Assembly (NCBI GenBank): GCA_934725285.1
Contig: CAKVBK010000002.1
Span: 1-49,793 of the forward strand
From: an uncultured Bacteroidales bacterium
Lineage (GTDB): Bacteria; Bacteroidota; Bacteroidia; Bacteroidales; UBA932
DNA length: 49,793 bases
Direction: 5' to 3'
The notes beneath the pieces are model-generated. The model was given only the letters and a program-made list of their open reading frames with translations, searched no databases and was not told the origin of the DNA. Positions within the stretch are counted from its first letter, which is position 1. Each line of letters starts with the position of its first letter. Both the position numbers and the translations under genes were made by a program. Below, in pieces: positions 43,472 to 49,793 of the stretch.

Positions 43472-45718
43472 TTATCTTCTTTCCAATTTGCTGCCCGGGT
43501 AGTAGTGCGGCAGGATCTGATCGAACGTGTAGCCTTTGGCGGCCATCACGGCGGCGCCGATCTGGCAGAGGCCGACTCCGTGCCCCCAACCGGCTCCGTG
43601 AAGGACCAGCCTGTCACCGATCCATTTTATATCAAAGGCCGAACTTTTGAGATGGGACTCCGACAGCCAGCGGCGGATGATGAGTTCCTTGCCGATGACC
43701 ATCGTCCTCTTGTCGCCTACAACCTTGAGCCTTTTCAGTCTGCCGGAAGGGCCTCTCTCAATCGGAACAAGGTCACGGATGGCGCCGAAATCCATTCCGG
43801 AGCGTTTGCGGACAAGATCGGACACCTCCGATCTGGAATATTCAGTGGTCCATCTGTAGAAGTCCTTCGTCTCCAGATCGTAGTCATTAAGCACCTGGGA
43901 GAGAATAGTTTCGTCATTTGTGTCGCAGAACACATCGCCGTCTTCTTTCCAGTCAGGAGTGTCCGGAAGCGGTTGGAGATACGGGTAATCCTTGTCCTCC
44001 CAACAGGTACTGAATATTTCCATACGGCCTCCGCAGCATTTTGAGAAACGCGCGTCACAGATCTCGCCTTCAGATGTAAGCACAAGCCCCCACGTCTGGT
44101 CTATGGCCTTGCGGACGGTGTCGCCTACTGCCATCGTGAGACCTTGGTAACGCTGGCAGTGATCATCGGCGCAGACATCGAAAAGAGTGTGGTCATCGTG
44201 GTCGAACCATTTGATGCACTCATCATCCCCGGCCGCCAAGCCAACACTTTCAGTCACGTGTGTGTCGCGTTCAGTCACAGAGAATGCCGAAATGCCATCG
44301 CGCACATCCGCCGGTTCTGTGGCTGACTTCTTTCGGTGCTCCACCTGAGCCATGACCCATGAGCGCGAAATGACTGCGTGCGCCTTGAGGAACTCCAGTC
44401 CGGCGGAAGCCTTCATCTCCGAAGATATCACGCTCAGTAGATAGTCTTCGACCCCGACGATGTTGACGGCGGTGATCTTGTCCCCATCCACGATGAACTT
44501 AAGGGTCCCGGCGAACTTCTGGGTAACCTTGCGCTCCCAATGGAAATCCACCCCGATCGTCACCCCGAAAAGGATGAACGACGGCTCAGCGAACATTGTG
44601 GCCTCAGTCTGAGCCTCAAAGACCAGTTCATCGAAAAGCGCCCCGTTATAAGAGATGCGCCCTGCCGAATATTCAACTTTCTGTCGTCCCGCCCCATCGG
44701 ATATGATCTCGAACTCGATCTCATGGCCGGACATTATCCCGACCTCCAGCTTGCGCTGGGTTCTGGTCAGTCTCCAGATGATGTCCTTCTCAGTCTCATC
44801 GCTGACAGTTATCTCACGAACCACAGACGTAAGGAGTTCAGAGTCAAGCTTATCATAATCCTCACATTTCGGAGCCACAAACACCCCTCCAAGATCGGCG
44901 CACCCGGGACTCATCGCAAGATGATCCGCCCCGGTGGAACAATAGTTGTGCGGGCGATGCTTCTCCCTGAATATCACTATGGAACGGTACACTCCGTCAT
45001 GAGTCCACGCGAACAGATTGAGTTTCGGTTCGTCAGAATCCTCAGGCATCGGAGCACAGTCCAACAAACGGTAGAATAGCTTCGCCACAGACTTGGCCGT
45101 GTCGCCGGCAAGGACAAAGATCCCGTTGGCATATTCATTAAGATGGAACAGTCTGGCTTCCTTGACATTGGTGAGGAACTCCAGTTCTTTGCCTTCGCCG
45201 GCGGCAAGGAGCGCGTCCACTCTGTTTTGTAGCGGCATCATCCCTTGCGGGCAGGCCTGAAAATGCATGTGGTCCGGCGCTGACGCCCCGCTTACCGGAC
45301 CATTGTAGAATCCGAGATATTCATTGTGCTCACTGACAAAGTCAAGCAGGTCTTGATAGCGATGCCAGATGGATTGCCGTGTGTGTTCGAAACTTGAGAT
45401 CACGAGATGCGACGGGAAGATCGGGTACGGGTTCAGCGTGACACGGTACTTCCTTCCTTTGCGTCCCTCGAACTCAATGTGTGTCTGTCGCGCCGGACGG
45501 TTCTCCGGACATAGAAAGCAAGGTCTCTCGCTGAGTGACTTGGGATCCAACGCCGCCTCGGAAGAGATTTTGCGGCAAGGGTTGTGCTGGACAATGACCT
45601 CCAGGCCGCCAATGGTCAGCCGTTTGGTCTCCACCTTCTTGAGATCACGATAGTTCTCGGCGGCAAGCGGCCAGACCGACAACTGGTCCTTTATGAATTT
45701 GTCAATGTTATTGTCCAT
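43472..45718 (-). CDS. DUF4922 (HIT/GalT-like) fused to a SpoIID/LytB domain
   Basis: The product is 748 residues. Residues about 1-310 look like DUF4922, a nucleotidyl-phosphorylase-like fold: CFLCPEN may bind metal and the active-site motif is HMHFQ (His150-x-His152-x-Gln) after GPVSGASAPD. Residues about 360-745 are a SpoIID/LytB domain: VEDYLLSVISSEMKAS with Glu434, AHAVISRSW, and GWGHGVGLCQIGA near the end. SpoIID proteins cut denuded glycan strands outside the cell, yet no signal peptide or membrane segment is visible here. Its ATG overlaps the Nudix stop by one base (TGATG). The context suggests action on peptidoglycan fragments, perhaps after import. Confidence 0.85.
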   Translation of the reverse strand: MDNNIDKFIKDQLSVWPLAAENYRDLKKVETKRLTIGGLEVIVQHNPCRKISSEAALDPKSLSERPCFLCPENRPARQTHIEFEGRKGRKYRVTLNPYPIFPSHLVISSFEHTRQSIWHRYQDLLDFVSEHNEYLGFYNGPVSGASAPDHMHFQACPQGMMPLQNRVDALLAAGEGKELEFLTNVKEARLFHLNEYANGIFVLAGDTAKSVAKLFYRLLDCAPMPEDSDEPKLNLFAWTHDGVYRSIVIFREKHRPHNYCSTGADHLAMSPGCADLGGVFVAPKCEDYDKLDSELLTSVVREITVSDETEKDIIWRLTRTQRKLEVGIMSGHEIEFEIISDGAGRQKVEYSAGRISYNGALFDELVFEAQTEATMFAEPSFILFGVTIGVDFHWERKVTQKFAGTLKFIVDGDKITAVNIVGVEDYLLSVISSEMKASAGLEFLKAHAVISRSWVMAQVEHRKKSATEPADVRDGISAFSVTERDTHVTESVGLAAGDDECIKWFDHDDHTLFDVCADDHCQRYQGLTMAVGDTVRKAIDQTWGLVLTSEGEICDARFSKCCGGRMEIFSTCWEDKDYPYLQPLPDTPDWKEDGDVFCDTNDETILSQVLNDYDLETKDFYRWTTEYSRSEVSDLVRKRSGMDFGAIRDLVPIERGPSGRLKRLKVVGDKRTMVIGKELIIRRWLSESHLKSSAFDIKWIGDRLVLHGAGWGHGVGLCQIGAAVMAAKGYTFDQILPHYYPGSKLERR

Positions 45719-46308
45719 CAGAGCAAAGCCAGTAATGTGTCTTTTATAGATTTAAATTCCTGTTCAAAATTCGGGGTGAACAGCCCCATGCCCATGTTAG
45801 CCTCCAACTCGGAAACACTCCAGTAGCGTCCCTCTGTAACCTCGTCATTGTCAGGCTTCAAAATAAAATTTCCGACAGCCGCGAAAACATTGACAAGTTC
45901 CCTCTCACGCACCGATTCCCAGATGTAAGATTTCAGGAATATCGGATTGAAGTCCCTGAATCCCAGCTCCTCCGACGCCTCACGGTAAAGGGCCTCCTCA
46001 AGCGTCTCTCCGTAATCCACATGACCACCCACAGCCGTGTCCCAACGTCCAGGAAGAAGATCCTTCTTCATCGAACGTTTCTGAACATACAGACATCCAT
46101 CACGGTTGATGATGTGAAGATGGACCACCGGATGCATCAACTTCGTGCCGCTGTGCACAGACTGCCTTGTGGCCTGGCCGATGACGAGGCCGTTCTTCTC
46201 CACGACAGGAACCATCTCCCCTGTCGGGCGTGGACGGTCACCGGGGTTGTCCGCAGAGGGCAGAGGCATAAGGGGCGCGGGAGACGCCGGATAAATCAGG
46301 TCAAACAT
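45718..46308 (-). CDS. Nudix hydrolase
   Basis: The product is up to 196 residues. The Nudix box is complete at GHVDYGETLEEALYREASEELGF (G-x5-E-x7-REUxEExGU). The conserved part of the protein begins around MVPVVEKNGLVIGQATR, so the ATG at 46215 is a possible start; the first ATG at 46308 adds a Pro-rich lead of 31 residues. The IDI-like N-terminal pattern resembles the Nudix group of YfcD type. The substrate is not evident. It is translationally coupled to the DUF4922-SpoIID gene. Confidence 0.88.
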   Translation of the reverse strand: MFDLIYPASPAPLMPLPSADNPGDRPRPTGEMVPVVEKNGLVIGQATRQSVHSGTKLMHPVVHLHIINRDGCLYVQKRSMKKDLLPGRWDTAVGGHVDYGETLEEALYREASEELGFRDFNPIFLKSYIWESVRERELVNVFAAVGNFILKPDNDEVTEGRYWSVSELEANMGMGLFTPNFEQEFKSIKDTLLALL

Positions 46309-46312
46309 ATTG

Positions 46313-47998
46313 TCACGCTATCGCCAAAAGAATCAGCAGCTGGGCCACCAGCACCCTCATGAACATGGACAGAGGATAGACTGTGGCATAGTTCACTGAA
46401 GGATAGTCCGTACCGTAAGCCCCCTGGGTGAATGCCAGGACAGCCGGATCGGTGGTGCCTCCTGAGATCAGACCGCAGATCTGGTAGAAGTTCAGCTTGC
46501 AGACATATCTCGCGGCAAGACCGATAGTGCAGACAGGGATGAATGTGATCAGAGCCCCATAGAGAATCCACCAATAACCTCCGTTCAGAATGGAACTTAC
46601 GAAGTTCTGTCCGGCTCCGAGACCGACGGCGGCCATGAAGAAGGATATTCCCATCTCCCTGACCATCAGGTTCGCGCTCTGGGTCGTGTAGGTCGTGATC
46701 TTCCACTTAGGGCCGAAATAACCAAGAAGGATCGCTATTATGAGCGGACCTCCGGCTAGACCGAGTTTGATCGGCTGAGGAATGCCTGGAATGGCGATCG
46801 GAATGGACCCGAATATGACTCCTATGGCTATTCCGAAGAAGATCGGGATAAGATTCGGGCGGTTGAGCGTGGATGTCTGGTTGCCCACAAGGTTGGCGAC
46901 CTCCTCTATTCCAAGCTCCGGACCGACTACCCTAAGCACGTCTCCCATCTGAAGAATGAGGTTCGGCCTGGCGACAAGGCCCACACCAGACCTTATGACA
47001 CGGGTGACGCTGACTCCGTAATTGGCCCTGATGTTCAGATTCCGCAGCGTGACTCCTGTCAATGAGGACTTGGTGACGGTGATCTTCCTGTTGACCATCT
47101 TTGTGTCGAGCTGCTCCCAATCCTGAAGATGCATCGGAACTTCCTCTCCGAAAGTTATCCTGACTGAATCCACATTTTTCTGAGACGTGACAATCAATAG
47201 TTTGTCACCTTTCTGCAGGACAGTATCCGATCCCGGAATGGACATCAGTCCGTCCCTCAGGATTCTGGAGATCACAATCGAATTATCCAGATCCCTTGTG
47301 GCCTCCTTGATGGTAAGTCCGAAAATAGCCGGATTCTCAACCTCGCAATGCATCCGCCTCGCCACATCCTCGCTGTTGTCCGCGTTGTCAAGCTCGGCCT
47401 TTTCCTTCTCTAGGTCAACCTTGAAGATGGCCTTGAAGAACATGATCAGACCGATCACAAGGAGAACACCAAGGGGATATGCGACAGCGTAAGCGGACGC
47501 AAGCCCGGAAGTGGCTGAGGCGACATCAGACGCAAGGTAGTTCTCAGCGCGCATGGAATCCGCCATCGTCTGCTGCGCGGCTCCGAGTCCCGGGGTGTTG
47601 GTCACGGCTCCGGACATCACTCCGACCATGGTCTTGAGGTCCTCTCCTGTGATGAAATGAATCGCCACAGTCACACCTACGGCAAGAAGCACCAGCGCGA
47701 CAGCGAGCAAATTCAGCTGCATGCCGCCTTTCTTGAACGAATGAAAAAATCCAGGGCCGACCTGAAGTCCGATCGAGAACACGAACAGGATCAAACCGAA
47801 ATCCTTCATGAAACTGAGCACCGTGGCGTCAACCCTGAGCCCGAAATGGCTCAGAAGGATGGCGACGAACAAGATCCACGTCGAGCCGATGGAAATGCCT
47901 TTGATCTTGAATTTGCCAAGATACAGTCCTATCGCGATCACTACCGCGAAAACCAGAATGGAATGGGCGATACCCGCCCCAAGAAACAAATCTCGCAT
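46313..47998 (-). CDS. YidE/AspT-family putative transporter
   Basis: The product is 561 residues. Five or six membrane segments form each end (about 1-185 and 385-560), including FSIGLQVGPGFFHSFKKGG and GAVTNTPGLGAAQQ in the first half and SGGTTDPAVLAFTQ in the second. Two TrkA-C (RCK_C) domains lie between. This is the layout of the AspT/YidE/YbjL family; AspT exchanges aspartate and alanine, while YidE-type members have no settled substrate. It starts after the thioesterase stop with a 20-base gap. Confidence 0.88.
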   Translation of the reverse strand: MRDLFLGAGIAHSILVFAVVIAIGLYLGKFKIKGISIGSTWILFVAILLSHFGLRVDATVLSFMKDFGLILFVFSIGLQVGPGFFHSFKKGGMQLNLLAVALVLLAVGVTVAIHFITGEDLKTMVGVMSGAVTNTPGLGAAQQTMADSMRAENYLASDVASATSGLASAYAVAYPLGVLLVIGLIMFFKAIFKVDLEKEKAELDNADNSEDVARRMHCEVENPAIFGLTIKEATRDLDNSIVISRILRDGLMSIPGSDTVLQKGDKLLIVTSQKNVDSVRITFGEEVPMHLQDWEQLDTKMVNRKITVTKSSLTGVTLRNLNIRANYGVSVTRVIRSGVGLVARPNLILQMGDVLRVVGPELGIEEVANLVGNQTSTLNRPNLIPIFFGIAIGVIFGSIPIAIPGIPQPIKLGLAGGPLIIAILLGYFGPKWKITTYTTQSANLMVREMGISFFMAAVGLGAGQNFVSSILNGGYWWILYGALITFIPVCTIGLAARYVCKLNFYQICGLISGGTTDPAVLAFTQGAYGTDYPSVNYATVYPLSMFMRVLVAQLLILLAIA

Positions 47999-48018
47999 AC
48001 CAATCTAAATCTATACGC

Positions 48019-48804
48019 TTAAAAATCTATCCGCGCGCAAAAGCACGGTCTGTCTTCAATCCTACCTTCTATGTAATATGTCTTTCGCCCGTCTCTTTCC
48101 TCGCTGCTTCTGAATATACTCACGACTTCCTCAGGCTTTGTCTCCTTGATGAAGTTGATGCTGATGCTCTTCACCGGATTGCCGGCGACCTCCTTGTAGT
48201 CAATGCTGTCCATAGCCCAGACCACATAGCGGGCGTTGTTCGTGTGCCCCAGCACATCGATGTCCGAATATTCCGCCTTGTGGAAACCGACTTCCTCCGC
48301 AAGGATATTCTTTGGCATCGCGACTTTTCCGCAAGGAGTCCGAATCGCATTGTCAGGGCATTGTGTGGTAGCCGGAACCATGTTCAGAACCTCATCGCTG
48401 CGGACCAGCCTTCTGGTCTCGACATTCATCACTATCCACGAGGAGGTACAGAGCACCAATGCCTTGGATTTGTCCGCGAAGTCGGTGTCCCCTTGCCTTC
48501 TAAGTTCGAAATCACGGAGAAAAAACAGGCCGTCCTGACCTTTGTGCCAAGTGTAAAGGGTTGTCTCGTCCGTCCATTTAGGTGGATTCTGAAAATCCAT
48601 CCGCATCCTTGACAGCACCCAAGCCGTATGATGCCTCTGGAGGTCGTCATAGCCGAAATGAAGGGCTTGAGCCGCCAGATACGCCATTTCCTGGGCGTGA
48701 TCCATGAACGCGGCCGGCTTCAAGCGGAACGAGGCGTCTGTGTCGTAGCACGGAATCGTTATGTCAGTACTGAATCTGTTGTCTGAGACTTTGATCTTTT
48801 CCAT
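48019..48804 (-). CDS. Acyl-ACP thioesterase (FatA/FatB family)
   Basis: The product is 261 residues with two hotdog domains, the normal bacterial size. The first domain has DTDASFRLKPAAFMDHAQEMA and the second has SDIDVLGHTNNARYVVWAMDSI. In plant and other bacterial enzymes the second segment reads DVN-x-H-x-NN; here the catalytic Asn position holds Leu (codon CTG). The Asp and His are kept. It would release fatty acids from acyl carrier protein, but the change may alter rate or substrate. It starts four bases after the HU-domain gene ends. Confidence 0.88.
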   Translation of the reverse strand: MEKIKVSDNRFSTDITIPCYDTDASFRLKPAAFMDHAQEMAYLAAQALHFGYDDLQRHHTAWVLSRMRMDFQNPPKWTDETTLYTWHKGQDGLFFLRDFELRRQGDTDFADKSKALVLCTSSWIVMNVETRRLVRSDEVLNMVPATTQCPDNAIRTPCGKVAMPKNILAEEVGFHKAEYSDIDVLGHTNNARYVVWAMDSIDYKEVAGNPVKSISINFIKETKPEEVVSIFRSSEERDGRKTYYIEGRIEDRPCFCARIDF

Positions 48805-48808
48805 AGTC

Positions 48809-49750
48809 CTAATGATTTATAATCCTCAGTTCCTCCGGAGTGTAAAGGATTGAATCAATGAAATCCGGAGCGATGTGGGCAAGAAGCATGAATATTCCGA
48901 GTGCCAACAACGCCACTCCCACCAGACTTGTGGCCACAATCGCAGCCACCTTCCAACCACGCTTTTTCCGCAAAGGCTGGTCCTCCGTCTCTGCTTCTTC
49001 CTCCGTCTGCAACACCACATTCTCTTTCTCCGCCGGTGCATTTTCGTTCAGTTCCGGGCTTGCTTTTTCCGGACACGAAGCCTTGCCTTCAGGTCGCTGA
49101 GGCTGTCGAAGCGACTCTGAATCCGTATTAATCTCTATCAGATCGGTTCCTTCGGCAGGTTTCGCAACCGATTCTTCCACGGATTCCAAATTCCCTCCAG
49201 CGACAGGCATTCCAGGCTCATGGACACTTTCTCCGGCCACTCCGGCAGGTTCTGTGACCGATGCCACCGGCTCAATCAGTTCCTTAAGGGCTGTAACACT
49301 CTGAGCCACCTCTTCCGGAGTCTCTTCGTGAGTCTTCAGCGAAACCGGCTCAAGGCCGACTCCATAAGGATAAATGTCCAGATCCTCGTCAGCGATGAAG
49401 AAAAAAGTGTTCTCTTTTGTCGCCCTCAGCCGTCCCAGTCCAGGGAACACTACCATCTTTTTAGTCTGAAGCGCCGTCCTCAACCCGGAAATAAACTCAT
49501 CCAATATTCTTTGTGAAGTCTCGACATCTGTGCCGTTGGCCGTGGCATAGAACTCCGCCAGCATCGAGTCATTCTCCGACCCACGCTGCCTGAAAGACAG
49601 TTTCCGGTAAGGAGGATTGATGGTGTACCCTTTGTCAGAAAATGTCGAAGGCATCACCTCGGAGACGAAAGTCCCCAAGCCTGGCAATGTAACCTCATCA
49701 TTGTCAAGGATAAGCCCCTTGAGCATCTCTGAAAACAAGTCTATGTCCAT
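48809..49750 (-). CDS. Membrane-anchored protein with paired HU (CCDC81-like) domains
   Basis: The product is 313 residues. Residues about 1-60 (LKGLILDNDEVTLPGLGTF) and about 65-130 (FISGLRTALQTKKMVVFPGLGRL) are two HU-like domains of the CCDC81/prokaryotic type found in Bacteroidota. A Glu/Pro/Ser-rich linker follows (about 140-260), then one membrane helix (about 274-296, KVAAIVATSLVGVALLALG) and a short tail. Many relatives end in a SPOR domain, which binds peptidoglycan at the septum; none is seen here. The HU domains would face the cytoplasm. It is the first gene of the long run and has a strong purine-rich ribosome-binding site (GGAGGAGG). Confidence 0.8.
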   Translation of the reverse strand: MDIDLFSEMLKGLILDNDEVTLPGLGTFVSEVMPSTFSDKGYTINPPYRKLSFRQRGSENDSMLAEFYATANGTDVETSQRILDEFISGLRTALQTKKMVVFPGLGRLRATKENTFFFIADEDLDIYPYGVGLEPVSLKTHEETPEEVAQSVTALKELIEPVASVTEPAGVAGESVHEPGMPVAGGNLESVEESVAKPAEGTDLIEINTDSESLRQPQRPEGKASCPEKASPELNENAPAEKENVVLQTEEEAETEDQPLRKKRGWKVAAIVATSLVGVALLALGIFMLLAHIAPDFIDSILYTPEELRIINH

Positions 49751-49773
49751 TTTCCTCCTCCGAGAAATTTACA

Positions 49774-49781
49774 CAAAGGTA
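49774..49781 (-). promoter_or_regulatory. -7 box of the promoter for the 11-gene minus-strand run
   Basis: The minus strand reads TACCTTTG, a match to TAnnTTTG, 24 bases before the ATG at 49750. The -33 element would fall outside the window. The GGAGGAGG ribosome-binding site lies at about 49753-49762; such a strong site is uncommon in Bacteroidota. No other clear promoter is seen down to 36516, so much of the run may depend on this one. Confidence 0.5.
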
Positions 49782-49793
49782 CACAAAAAAAAC

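Overview
The window looks like the chromosome of a Bacteroidales bacterium (phylum Bacteroidota) with roughly balanced GC. The evidence is a SusC/SusD pair, a hybrid two-component regulator (HTCS), NigD-like, Dma-like and SusE-like proteins, and several good matches to the Bacteroidota promoter (TTTG, 19-20 bases, TAnnTTTG). I cannot fix the genus. I see no rRNA, tRNA, CRISPR array, phage or intact insertion sequence.

Layout. (1) Positions 1-2227 hold the start of a TPR lipoprotein gene with its own promoter, a small outer-membrane barrel gene, paired hairpins and an 890-base stretch without a recognisable gene. (2) Positions 2228-30235 are a polysaccharide utilisation locus (PUL) on the minus strand. 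In transcription order it encodes a GH3-PA14-FnIII-DUF4832 fusion, SusC, SusD, a SusE-like protein, two DUF4832-type lipoproteins, an HTCS, a GH36-like alpha-galactosidase, a GH2, a GH3, a second GH2 and a secreted FAD-dependent oxidoreductase. A secreted SGNH/GDSL hydrolase is divergent from it at 30512-31390. (3) Positions 31396-34013 are a nigD / ECF sigma / dual-membrane anti-sigma cassette of the kind linked to outer-membrane vesicle control in Bacteroides thetaiotaomicron. Divergent from it are an NhaC-type antiporter and an AraC regulator. (4) Positions 36516-49750 are a long minus-strand gene run of 11 genes. It starts at a promoter at the window edge with an HU-domain membrane protein, an acyl-ACP thioesterase, a YidE-like transporter and a Nudix hydrolase. 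It then encodes a peptidoglycan amino-sugar salvage set: DUF4922-SpoIID fusion, AmpG-like permease, NamZ-like exo-muramidase, a Ser/Arg-rich repeat protein, an AmgK-like kinase fused to a RapZ C-terminal domain, a MurU-like nucleotidyltransferase and MscL.

How the parts work together. In the PUL, SusC/D and the lipoproteins would bind and import a glycan, the periplasmic GH3, GH2 and GH36 enzymes would trim it, and the HTCS would sense a fragment. No standard endo-acting glycosidase is present. The three DUF4832-type modules share two conserved glutamates placed as in (beta/alpha)8 glycosidases and are the best candidates for that missing role; this is the most promising unexplored system here. 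In the salvage operon NamZ would release MurNAc, the AmpG-like protein import it, and the AmgK/MurU pair convert it to UDP-MurNAc. The RapZ-type domain suggests feedback by an amino-sugar metabolite.

All family names are from reading motifs by eye; no database search was run.
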